Positions 1 to 4,938 of a stretch of 5,747 nucleotides of DNA are shown here, in pieces. The notes under the pieces are model-generated. The model ran no database searches, was not told where the DNA came from, and worked only from the letters and a program-made list of their open reading frames with translations. The first letter of the stretch is position 1; each line of letters opens with the position of its first letter. A program made the position numbers and the translations under genes. Location of the stretch: contig JAKACS010000244.1 in the NCBI GenBank assembly GCA_021821235.1, forward strand, positions 1 through 5,747, given 5' to 3'. The DNA is from Bacillota bacterium. GTDB taxonomy: Bacteria > Bacillota > Bacilli > Bacillales_B > DSM-18226.

Positions 1-1171
1 CCTGGGCCCCTGCGGATGTTTGTTCAGCAATCGCAGCAACCTCCTGCGACTGGCCGGCAGTGTAGCGGATACTCTCCATTTGCTGACCTGCAAGACTGGA
101 AATGGATTGCACCATTTGCGCCATGTCAACAACGAACTGAGCCATCTCCTCCATTGCCGCATTTGTTTGATTTCCTTTTGCCACTTCGCGATTAGCTGTT
201 TCCACCTGTGACGAAATTTCTGTTACGACATTTTTGACTTCCGCTTGAATACTTTTAATCAACTGGGAAATGCCTTGAACTGCAACGGCACTTTCATCTG
301 CCAAATTGCGCACTTCATCAGCAACCACAGCAAATCCTTTTCCATGTTCTCCGGCTCTTGCGGCTTCAATCGAAGCGTTCAGGGCAAGCAAGTTGGTTTG
401 GGCTGCCAAATCGCCGACAAGACGAATGATTTTTTCTATCTTTTTCGTGTTTTCCTCAAGGCGCTTGACCGTTTCCATTGAGCCACTGTTTCGCTCGGCG
501 ATCCGCTTCATGCCGTCAATGAGCAGCTGGATCGTTTCTTTTGCCACCTTTAGTTCCTGAACCATTTCAGCAGATACATTCTCGGATGCGGAAGCTTTCG
601 CTTGTACCGTTTCTGCAATTTGTGTAAGCTTGTCCATTGATTCCACCGTTTTTTGAACCGATACTGCGGAATTTTCTGCACCGGCTGAAATATCATGTAT
701 CGTGCGTGAAATCGCTTCCGCATGTTGCGAAGCGTGGGCCGAATGCTGGGAAATGGTGAGTACTTTTTCGTTTGTTTCGCGGAAGTTTTCCTCAATTTGC
801 CTGACCATATCACGCAAACTGGCCAGCATATGATTAAAGGCCAAACCAAGTGAACGGATTTCATCATCCGAAGCCGGAACCGCGATGTCTTCGCTAATAT
901 CTCCCTTTGCTGCCTTTAAGGCGCCAAGCTCAATCCGTTTCAACGGTCGAATAATAAATCCTGCGGCGAAGAATGCCAATATGCCTGTCCAAACGATGCC
1001 AAGAATTAACGTAATCAAGGTGAAAGAAACCTGATCAAGATACGCTTTTACAATCGGATAGAGGATGTAAATAAACAATGCACTTGTTGTGTATGTAATA
1101 ATGGCTGAAATCGTTGTTAAAAAAACGACCTTTTTTCTAAGACCAAACCGGTACTTTCTCTTCTCTTCCAT
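1..1171 (-). CDS. Methyl-accepting chemotaxis protein, 3' end outside the window
   Basis: The first 390 codons of a membrane chemoreceptor that would signal to the CheA/CheW array. Residues about 15-37 and 50-74 are hydrophobic membrane segments separated by only about 12 residues (around [12 protein letters not shown]), so there is essentially no external ligand-binding domain. A HAMP-like linker follows at about 75-128 (starting [10 protein letters not shown], with [15 protein letters not shown]). A long helical signalling region then carries the highly conserved hairpin tip at about 253-292, including [18 protein letters not shown] and [13 protein letters not shown]. The start ATG at 1171 has AGGGGGAG 4-6 nt upstream, which supports it. 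No stop is reached before the window edge. It follows ywlE by 53 nt with no terminator between, so co-transcription is likely. Family identity is certain from the tip motif; the ligand is unknown, and a membrane-state or cytoplasmic signal is inferred from the missing sensor domain. Confidence 0.96.
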   Translation of the reverse strand, partial: MEEKRKYRFGLRKKVVFLTTISAIITYTTSALFIYILYPIVKAYLDQVSFTLITLILGIVWTGILAFFAAGFIIRPLKRIELGALKAAKGDISEDIAVPASDDEIRSLGLAFNHMLASLRDMVRQIEENFRETNEKVLTISQHSAHASQHAEAISRTIHDISAGAENSAVSVQKTVESMDKLTQIAETVQAKASASENVSAEMVQELKVAKETIQLLIDGMKRIAERNSGSMETVKRLEENTKKIEKIIRLVGDLAAQTNLLALNASIEAARAGEHGKGFAVVADEVRNLADESAVAVQGISQLIKSIQAEVKNVVTEISSQVETANREVAKGNQTNAAMEEMAQFVVDMAQMVQSISSLAGQQMESIRYTAGQSQEVAAIAEQTSAGAQ

Positions 1172-1184
1172 TGCTCTCCCCCTG

Positions 1185-1200
1185 AATCAACTTGTTGATT
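1185..1200. repeat. 16-bp palindrome just upstream of the chemoreceptor ribosome site
   Basis: AATCAAC-TT-GTTGATT has 7-bp perfect arms around a 2-nt centre. It lies in the 53-nt gap between the ywlE stop and the chemoreceptor start, immediately before the AGGGGGAG ribosome site (1176-1183). The centre is too tight for a simple stable RNA hairpin, so a DNA operator is the more natural reading, but no promoter is obvious here and chance is possible. Confidence 0.4.
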
Positions 1201-1224
1201 GCATACTCAAACTTGTAACCGAAC

Positions 1225-1671
1225 TTACGAACTGCTTTTTAAGCGGTCAATCGCAGCTTGAATCAATGCCTCAAGCTGGCGAAACGTAGTCCGATAACGC
1301 TCTACATCGCCGCCAAACGGATCGGCCACATCCAACTCGTCCTCCTCCCTGGCAAATTCCTTTAAGGTAAATGTCTTCCCGGCTGCTTCCGGAAACCTGT
1401 CAAGAATGGCGGCTTTATGTACCGCCGTCATTGTTAAAATTAAGCTAGCCCAGCCTACCTCGCTGCCCGTTAAAGCTGCAGATTGATGATTATGCTCAAT
1501 TTTGTTTTCAGTTAGCACTTGCTTGGCCTGTTCCGATGCTTCATTTCCATTGGCTGCATAAATTCCTGCCGATTTCACTTCCACATTAGGGATGTTTTGA
1601 TTTTTCAAAATGGCGGCTGCCATTGGACTTCTGCATGTATTTCCGGTGCAAACAAATAAAACGCGCTGCAT
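1225..1671 (-). CDS. ywlE: Protein-arginine phosphatase YwlE (low-molecular-weight phosphatase fold)
   Basis: A cytosolic phosphatase of 148 residues, the normal family length. The catalytic P-loop lies at residues 8-15 (CTGNTCRS): Cys8 is the expected nucleophile and Arg14 binds phosphate. Thr12 corresponds to the threonine known in B. subtilis YwlE to favour phospho-arginine over phospho-tyrosine. The general acid is Asp117 in the DPFG motif (117-120). In B. subtilis the enzyme removes arginine phosphates added by the kinase McsB, opposing marking of proteins for ClpCP degradation and affecting stress regulation. The ATG at 1671 is preceded by AAGGAGG at about 9 nt, a strong site. A sigma-A-like promoter lies at 1695-1722 and the mntP terminator is upstream, so it probably begins its own transcript, which likely continues into the chemoreceptor gene. 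Confidence 0.95.
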   Translation of the reverse strand: MQRVLFVCTGNTCRSPMAAAILKNQNIPNVEVKSAGIYAANGNEASEQAKQVLTENKIEHNHQSAALTGSEVGWASLILTMTAVHKAAILDRFPEAAGKTFTLKEFAREEDELDVADPFGGDVERYRTTFRQLEALIQAAIDRLKSSS

Positions 1672-1694
1672 GATGGTTAGCCTCCTTTTCCTTC

Positions 1695-1722
1695 ATTATA
1701 AGACAATTTTCGAAAATTCCAA
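1695..1722 (-). promoter_or_regulatory. Predicted sigma-A promoter of ywlE
   Basis: On the minus strand, TTGGAA (-35, 1717-1722) and a perfect TATAAT (-10, 1695-1700) are separated by 16 nt. The ywlE start is about 24 nt beyond the -10, leaving a short leader with the AAGGAGG site at 1681-1688. Good match and position; no expression evidence. Confidence 0.75.
1705..1718. repeat. Perfect 14-bp palindrome inside the ywlE promoter spacer
   Basis: AATTTTCGAAAATT is a perfect palindrome lying almost wholly between the -35 and -10 elements and overlapping the -35 by two bases. That is a classic place for a repressor operator. It does not match the CtsR heptad repeat as I know it. The regulator, if any, is unknown. 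Confidence 0.5.
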
Positions 1723-1759
1723 CATACTCTAGTAAAAAAAACTACGTACTAAGAGTATG
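1723..1759. repeat. Inverted repeat directly upstream of the ywlE -35
   Basis: CATACTCT-AGTA (1723-1734) pairs with TACTAAGAGTATG (1747-1759), giving twelve pairs with one bulged base and a 12-nt A-rich centre. It abuts the -35 of the predicted ywlE promoter. No U-run follows the second arm on the minus strand, so a terminator is unlikely. An upstream regulatory site is the alternative. Confidence 0.45.
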
Positions 1760-1816
1760 GGATCAATTATTTGCGGGTTCTTTTTCAAACGGGATCGTTT
1801 ATCCGGATTTCAACAT

Positions 1817-1845
1817 AAAACTGCTTCCGAGCCAGAAGCAGTTTT
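1817..1845 (-). terminator. Intrinsic terminator after mntP
   Basis: A perfect 11-bp stem (AAAACTGCTTC and GAAGCAGTTTT) with a 7-nt loop. It begins inside the mntP stop codon, so translation termination and hairpin overlap by two bases. The U-run is only four bases before an A, so termination may be partial. The position fits mntP. Confidence 0.7.
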
Positions 1846-2398
1846 AGAAGGGAAGCAATAATTTTATACCAAAAACTAGTAGGATCATGCCACCCAGGGC
1901 TTCACTGTACGCACCGAGCAAGCCCTGCACCTTTCTTCCGATCAATAGGCCGCTCCATGTCAAAATGGTCGCCGCAATTCCAAAACTGACAATGACCAAA
2001 ATCGTTTTAGCTCCATAAATCCCCAATGTAAGTCCGACGGATAAACTGTCGAGGCTGACACTGAAAGCAAACAACAGCAAGCCGATGCCGACAGGAGTAA
2101 TCACGCTTTCCTGATCTTTTTTCAAGCTTGACCATGCCATTTGTATTCCTAACAGGATGAGCAATAGCCCTCCTAGTATGCTCGCAACCGTTCCAAACCG
2201 TTCGGATAAAAATTTACCAGCAAGCATGCCAACAAGCGGCATCCAAACATGAAAAATGCCAATAGTGATGCCAATTTTAAAAATTTGCCGTAACCGCAGC
2301 CGGTACATACCCATCCCAAGACCGACAGAAAAGGCATCCATCCCTAGTGCAAACGCCATGATGGCTAGTGCAAGTAATTCTCCTGCATATGCTGTCAT
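1844..2398 (-). CDS. mntP: Manganese efflux pump MntP (YwlD)
   Basis: A 184-residue polytopic inner-membrane protein, the usual size for the MntP family, which exports Mn2+ and protects against manganese excess. About six hydrophobic segments are visible (roughly 5-27, 42-62, 69-90, 101-125, 132-154, 165-183). The internal duplication typical of the family is clear: [12 protein letters not shown] at 19-30 and [12 protein letters not shown] at 115-126, each with a membrane-embedded aspartate (Asp21, Asp117) of the kind needed for transport. The ATG at 2398 puts the first helix where the family expects it, but AAGGGGG ends about 13 nt upstream, farther than usual, so initiation may be weak or controlled by the leader hairpin at 2416-2450. 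I see no yybP-ykoY manganese riboswitch and no convincing sigma-A promoter. Terminators on both sides suggest a single-gene unit. Confidence 0.93.
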   Translation of the reverse strand: MTAYAGELLALAIMAFALGMDAFSVGLGMGMYRLRLRQIFKIGITIGIFHVWMPLVGMLAGKFLSERFGTVASILGGLLLILLGIQMAWSSLKKDQESVITPVGIGLLLFAFSVSLDSLSVGLTLGIYGAKTILVIVSFGIAATILTWSGLLIGRKVQGLLGAYSEALGGMILLVFGIKLLLPF

Positions 2399-2415
2399 TC
2401 TTATTTTTTCGCCCC

Positions 2416-2450
2416 CTTGGACTTGCTAGTTCAAGATATGCACGTCCAAG
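2416..2450 (-). promoter_or_regulatory. Hairpin in the mntP leader abutting its ribosome site
   Basis: CTTGGAC (2416-2422) and GTCCAAG (2444-2450) are perfectly complementary, with a competing smaller CTTG/CAAG pairing (2422-2425 with 2432-2435) inside. In the minus-strand RNA the 3' arm runs directly into the GGGGG of the likely mntP ribosome site, so folding could affect access. The 7-bp stem and 21-nt loop make it only moderately stable. No known riboswitch consensus is recognised. Confidence 0.4.
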
Positions 2451-2578
2451 TGGATTTAGAAGAAGAAAACGACTTATATGGCTATGGCACTCGGTTTTTA
2501 GCTTATTTTTTTAAAGGAATGAAAAACGAAAAAAATCAGTCTCTTTTCCAACAGAAACTGATTTTTTCATTTCGTTAG
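2438..2578 (+). other. Possible 46-codon ORF or gene remnant, opposite strand
   Basis: This is the only plus-strand stretch in the window that reads like coding DNA outside a minus-strand gene. From the ATG it runs through MHVQVDLEEENDLYGYG and FLAYFFKGMKNE and ends at TAG. The frame is open from 2378. The first 30 residues have ordinary Bacillus-like codons, whereas the last third is just the ywlC terminator read through. There is no ribosome site before the ATG, and the 3' end overlaps ywlC by four bases. I do not recognise the peptide. It may be a decayed gene fragment, a tiny protein gene, or chance. Confidence 0.15.
2522..2567 (-). terminator. Strong intrinsic terminator after ywlC
   Basis: Arms 2554-2567 and 2530-2543 form a 14-bp stem around a 10-nt loop. 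In the minus-strand RNA the single non-Watson-Crick position is a G-U pair, whereas on the plus strand it would be a C-A mismatch; this favours the minus orientation. A run of seven U and a second U5 run follow. It starts 8 nt after the ywlC stop. Confidence 0.85.
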
Positions 2579-3621
2579 TCTTCGACAATGATGTGATTTC
2601 CGGCGGCTTTAAGCAGGCGGTTCATGATTGCCTGGCCAACACCAACAGTTGGAAAAACCTCGCTATAAATGATGTCGATTTTTCCATGATTAAACGTGCG
2701 CAGTGTGTCATACAAAGCTCTTGCCACCGTTGACAATTCCGAACGGCTTCCGCACGCCAGCACCAGATCGCTTCGATATTGCGAAGCCGTTTCTTCGGTT
2801 GCCAAAACGCCGACGCGCAATCCCTGTGCCTGCTTTTCCCGAATAAGTTGCTGGATGAAATCCGCCGTGCCGTCGACCAAAAACATCGGCGCATTCGGGG
2901 CATAATGTTTGTACTTCATACCGGGTGCCTTCGGTTTCGCATTGCCGCTTGTTAACGCGCGATCCACCTCTACCGAGCCAACAACCTCTGTCAGCTGTTT
3001 TTTCGTCACGCCGCCAGGCCGCAAAATAACCGGTACTGCACTCGTGCAATCAACAACTGTCGATTCAACACCAACACCAGTTGCTCCACCATCCAATAGA
3101 CCGGCAATTTTTCCATTTAAGTCTTCTAACACATGCTGGGCGGTTGTTGGGCTTGGCTTGCCCGAGCTGTTGGCACTTGGAGCGGCAATTGGCAGCTTGC
3201 AGCTTTTTAACAACGCGAGCGCAACCGGATGATTCGGCATTCGGACTGCAACCGTTCCAAGTCCAGCAGTCGCTTTTTCAGACAGCACTCCTGGCTTTTG
3301 TTTAAAAATAATCGTCAGCGGTCCAGGCCAATATGCTTTCATTAGCATTGCTGCTTTTTCAGGGATTTCCGCAACGAATTCATCCAGCTGAGACCGATCA
3401 GCAATGTGGATGATCAGCGGGTTATCCACAGGCCTTCCTTTAGCTGCAAAAATTTTTGCAACCGCCACGTCATTTTTTGCATTCCCACCAAGCCCGTAAA
3501 CGGTTTCTGTTGGCAAGGCCACCACTTCATTTTGCTGCAAAAGCTGTGCCGCATCCACAATTTGCGGATCATTTTCAAGATTATCCACAAATTTATCCAC
3601 ATTCCACACTTTTGTTCTCAT
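2575..3621 (-). CDS. ywlC: L-threonylcarbamoyladenylate synthase YwlC (Sua5/TsaC type)
   Basis: A cytosolic enzyme that makes threonylcarbamoyl-AMP from threonine, bicarbonate and ATP. This is the first step of the universal t6A37 modification of ANN-decoding tRNAs, completed by TsaD/B/E. It has the two-domain Sua5 build: a YrdC domain at about 20-205 with LPTETVYGLGG (36-46), KGRPVDNPLIIHI (61-73), WPGPLTIIF (98-106), RMPNHP (127-132) and PSANSSGKPSPT (148-159), then a C-terminal Sua5 domain introduced by PGMKYKHYAP (233-242). I chose the ATG at 3621 (348 residues, close to the B. subtilis protein) because AAGGTGG sits 6 nt upstream. An in-frame ATG at 3648 would add nine residues (MVLKRRWIK) but has AAGGA touching the start codon. 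Its first codons and promoter lie inside a DnaA-box cluster, so DnaA control is likely. Confidence 0.96.
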   Translation of the reverse strand: MRTKVWNVDKFVDNLENDPQIVDAAQLLQQNEVVALPTETVYGLGGNAKNDVAVAKIFAAKGRPVDNPLIIHIADRSQLDEFVAEIPEKAAMLMKAYWPGPLTIIFKQKPGVLSEKATAGLGTVAVRMPNHPVALALLKSCKLPIAAPSANSSGKPSPTTAQHVLEDLNGKIAGLLDGGATGVGVESTVVDCTSAVPVILRPGGVTKKQLTEVVGSVEVDRALTSGNAKPKAPGMKYKHYAPNAPMFLVDGTADFIQQLIREKQAQGLRVGVLATEETASQYRSDLVLACGSRSELSTVARALYDTLRTFNHGKIDIIYSEVFPTVGVGQAIMNRLLKAAGNHIIVED

Positions 3622-3627
3622 TTTTAT

Positions 3628-3634
3628 CCACCTT
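3628..3634 (-). promoter_or_regulatory. Ribosome site that fixes the ywlC start
   Basis: AAGGTGG on the minus strand, 6 nt before the ATG at 3621. It overlaps a DnaA-box variant (TTATCCACC at 3624-3632 on the plus strand), so one sequence serves both roles. Confidence 0.8.
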
Positions 3635-3700
3635 CGCTTTAAAACCATTCCTTCTGCTGACTGGCCAATTTGCTTATTCTTTTCCTAAGTTACGCTTGAA

Positions 3701-3729
3701 AGTATAAAAGATGCCGGAGAAAAATACAA
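3701..3729 (-). promoter_or_regulatory. Predicted sigma-A promoter of ywlC
   Basis: On the minus strand, TTGTAT (3724-3729, weak -35) and TATACT (3701-3706, five of six for the -10) are 17 nt apart. The perfect DnaA box at 3733-3741 lies 3 nt upstream of the -35, placing bound DnaA next to RNA polymerase. The leader to the ATG at 3621 would be about 75 nt. Confidence 0.5.
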
Positions 3730-3777
3730 GCTTTATCCACAAAATGTGAATAACTACGGTGAAAAGGTGGATAACTT

Positions 3778-3793
3778 TGTGGATATATCCACA
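3778..3793. repeat. Perfect 16-bp palindromic double DnaA box
   Basis: TGTGGATATATCCACA is two inverted ATATCCACA boxes sharing their two first bases, so two DnaA molecules would face each other. It lies 1 nt beyond the ywlB stop codon, inside the cluster. Confidence 0.8.
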
Positions 3794-3794
3794 G

Positions 3795-4241
3795 TCAAAA
3801 CGAAAATTTTAAAAATATTGAGTTATCCACAGTTGCAATTGACTGCATATGCTCGGAGGTAAATAATTCTTCCGGCAAGCTACTTCGTTCAACTACCTGA
3901 AAGCCGAGGAGTTGAAAGAATGAAACGGCGTTTTGTTTATTCGTTGCCAAGAACAGCCTCGCTATTTCCTTTTCCATTGCGAATTGGCAGGCCTGGCTGA
4001 CTAGCAGCAAAAGATCCTGTTGGGTTTGACCAGAAGTAACAACGAGCGAGCGAAGCAAGCCGTTTTCCGCCATTTTCTCGATTCCCAACGTGCCCATTAC
4101 TTGTCCTACTTCGCTTTCCATAATGAGAAAATGGTCGACGGTTTCCTCACTAAGTCCCTCAATTCCCAAGCCTGCATTTAGCAAAAATTGTTTTACGGCC
4201 GGCAAATCCTTTCCTGCCGCACCCCGAATTTGCAATGGCAT
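3795..4241 (-). CDS. ywlB: YwlB-like GNAT-fold acetyltransferase, substrate unknown
   Basis: A 148-residue soluble protein resembling Gcn5-related N-acetyltransferases. The N-terminus (PLQIRGAAGKDLPAVKQFLLNAGL) looks like the first strand and helix of the fold. A central strand (GLLRSLVVTS, 61-70) leads to the usual acetyl-CoA site, followed by a helix, the strand RLFLATN (95-101) and the characteristic AVSFFQLLGFQVVER (105-119). The pyrophosphate-binding loop is poor: where R/Q-x-x-G-x-G/A is expected it reads SGQTQQD (70-76), so activity is uncertain. A GTG nine bases upstream (4250) is also in frame, but it lies inside the GAGGTGG ribosome site, so I chose the ATG at 4241. Position between spoIIR and ywlC matches ywlB. 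Its last codons contain a perfect DnaA box (3823-3831). Confidence 0.85.
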   Translation of the reverse strand: MPLQIRGAAGKDLPAVKQFLLNAGLGIEGLSEETVDHFLIMESEVGQVMGTLGIEKMAENGLLRSLVVTSGQTQQDLLLLVSQACQFAMEKEIARLFLATNKQNAVSFFQLLGFQVVERSSLPEELFTSEHMQSIATVDNSIFLKFSF

Positions 4242-4246
4242 CGATT

Positions 4247-4253
4247 CCACCTC
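4247..4253 (-). promoter_or_regulatory. Ribosome site that decides the ywlB start
   Basis: GAGGTGG, 5 nt before the ATG at 4241. The alternative GTG start (4250) is part of this motif and so cannot be served by it. I saw no convincing sigma-A promoter between here and the hairpin at 4318-4351. Confidence 0.75.
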
Positions 4254-4317
4254 ATTTTTCTAATTCTATTTCTATGAATATGAATCGAGAGGGAAAATAG
4301 AACCGCAGGAATGCGAC

Positions 4318-4351
4318 AAACAAGGCAGCCCGGTCATGGACTGCCTTGTTT
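4318..4351 (-). terminator. Hairpin terminator between the KGG gene and ywlB
   Basis: A perfect 11-bp stem (AAACAAGGCAG and CTGCCTTGTTT) around a 12-nt loop, about 120 nt after the KGG stop codon. The U-run is only three bases on either strand, so termination may be partial; the hairpin could also protect the 3' end of the small mRNA. Confidence 0.6.
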
Positions 4352-4470
4352 CCCATCGAACTTGCAGATTTTTATTTGGCTAGAATCGGATAACGGCTGT
4401 TCGAATTCTAGTAAAATCGATCCTGTTTCGCTCCGCTGACTGGATCTTCCTTTCTGCCATCCGGTTTGAT

Positions 4471-4680
4471 TTAGTGATCTTCCCGATTATTGTCACGGTT
4501 CGATTCCCCGCCTTTGCGGCCAATTTCCTCATAGAAATCCCGGTCATGGTTCTCAGCTGTTGCCTCGCCACCTTTGCGGCCGTTTTCCTGGAAAAACTCT
4601 TTATCATGATTTCTGGCAGTTGTTTCTCCGCCTTTGCGTCCTCTTTCTTCTCTAGACATGTTGCTATCATTGTTCGCCAT
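4471..4680 (-). CDS. KGG-repeat general stress protein (GsiB/YciG type)
   Basis: A very hydrophilic 69-residue protein built from an exact 20-residue repeat. GRKGGE occurs at 14-19, 34-39 and 54-59, and the intervening segments share the form TAxNHD-K/R-x-F-x-x-E. This is the stress-induced KGG motif of B. subtilis GsiB (about 120 residues, more repeats) and enterobacterial YciG. Such proteins are probably disordered and desiccation- or stress-associated; no enzymatic activity is known. The repeat period at DNA level is exactly 60 bp. The ATG at 4680 follows AAGGAG by 9 nt. A sigma-B-like promoter at 4731-4756 fits the known sigma-B control of gsiB. Terminators lie before and after it, so it looks like an independent cassette. 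It occupies the place of ywlA in B. subtilis (from memory). It is shorter than GsiB but appears complete. Confidence 0.9.
   Translation of the reverse strand: MANNDSNMSREERGRKGGETTARNHDKEFFQENGRKGGEATAENHDRDFYEEIGRKGGESNRDNNREDH
4507..4641. repeat. 60-bp tandem repeat within the KGG gene
   Basis: Two full 60-bp units (4641-4582 and 4581-4522) and the start of a third encode the 20-residue repeats. The shared core cctttgcg on the plus strand recurs at 4511, 4571 and 4631, exactly 60 apart. Units have diverged at third positions, so the duplications are not recent. Confidence 0.85.
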
Positions 4681-4730
4681 CGTGATCCACTCCTTAGAAA
4701 AGTTTTGTTGTCGATGCTTACAGTCATCTA

Positions 4731-4756
4731 ATAGCCGTTCTCGGGCAAAACAAAAC
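4731..4756 (-). promoter_or_regulatory. Candidate sigma-B promoter of the KGG stress gene
   Basis: On the minus strand, GTTTTG (4751-4756) and GGCTAT (4731-4736) are 14 nt apart. The sigma-B consensus is GTTTAA, 13-15 nt, GGGTAT, so the matches are four of six and five of six with ideal spacing. It sits about 50 nt before the start codon. An inverted repeat, AGCCGTT (4733-4739) with AACGGCT (4754-4760), overlaps both elements. Confidence 0.5.
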
Positions 4757-4765
4757 GGCTGTCAT

Positions 4766-4784
4766 CAACTTGTAAACAACTTGT
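4766..4784. repeat. Tandem 8-bp direct repeat upstream of the KGG promoter
   Basis: CAACTTGT occurs at 4766-4773 and 4777-4784, 11 bp apart and thus on one face of the helix, 10 bp upstream of the candidate sigma-B -35. Possible activator site, or chance. The rest of 4785-4908 holds only a short 5-bp hairpin (4820-4834) followed by a U-rich run on the minus strand, and nothing else I can name. Confidence 0.3.
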
Positions 4785-4908
4785 CCAAACTGTAATCTCA
4801 GCCCGCAACAAAAAATAAATCTCCAAAAAGGAGAATGGCATCGTTCGAAGCACTCTTTTGTTAGGAAAGTCATCTCGTTTGTGAGGCTCTTTCGCAACCT
4901 GTTTTAAC

Positions 4909-4938
4909 AAAAAAAAGAGACCGCTATCGTCTCCCTTT
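4909..4938 (-). terminator. Strong intrinsic terminator after spoIIR
   Basis: Minus-strand stem of up to ten pairs (4929-4938 with 4912-4921, including two G-U pairs) around a 7-nt loop, running into eight U. It overlaps the last base of the spoIIR stop codon. Confidence 0.9.

Larger units (their letters stand above)
3581..3831. promoter_or_regulatory. DnaA-box cluster upstream of and into ywlC
   Basis: Nine matches to the DnaA box TTATNCACA or its one-mismatch variants in 251 bp. Plus-strand perfect TTATCCACA copies lie at 3581-3589, 3593-3601, 3733-3741 and 3823-3831. Minus-strand TTATTCACA is at 3745-3753. One-mismatch copies are at 3624-3632 (+), 3766-3774 (-), 3778-3786 (-) and 3785-3793 (+). 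Two outliers lie further into ywlC: perfect TTATCCACA at 3422-3430 and TCATCCACA on the minus strand at 3405-3413; a poorer one, GCATCCACA, is at 3551. Several neighbours are 12 bp apart start to start, about one helical turn. Outside 3405-3831 I found no other good box in the window. In B. subtilis, DnaA binds a cluster upstream of ywlC, one of several non-oriC clusters that modulate initiation. The absence of dnaA/dnaN argues against this being oriC. Confidence 0.9.

Noticed and set aside
550..867. 105-codon minus-strand frame inside the chemoreceptor gene
   Set aside because: The chemoreceptor frame is continuous over this interval and carries all conserved motifs.
3581..3831. Chromosomal replication origin
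   Set aside because: DnaA boxes are abundant, but there is no dnaA, dnaN or clear AT-rich unwinding region, and the context is the ywlC locus where a non-origin DnaA cluster is known in B. subtilis.
4380..4411. CTAGAAT/ATTCTAG inverted repeat as a terminator of the KGG gene
   Set aside because: A 7-bp AT-rich stem with an 18-nt loop and no U-run; the hairpin at 4318-4351 is the better candidate.
4380..4727. 115-codon minus-strand frame overlapping the KGG gene
   Set aside because: It is a shadow of the repeat-rich KGG gene in another frame, with no good ribosome site; the 69-codon frame has the recognisable motif and a strong site.
4392..4762. Direct 9-bp repeat AACGGCTGT flanking the KGG gene (4392-4400 and 4754-4762) as an insertion scar
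   Set aside because: The copies lie in a 3' region and a promoter, with no transposase, inverted ends or similarity beyond the 9 bases; chance is likely.
4820..4834. Second terminator, TCTCC/GGAGA hairpin followed by a U-rich run
   Set aside because: A 5-bp stem is too short for confidence and the strong spoIIR terminator lies just upstream.
4728..4910. 60-codon minus-strand frame between spoIIR and the KGG gene
   Set aside because: It needs a TTG start, has no ribosome site, begins in the spoIIR terminator tail and shows no family resemblance.
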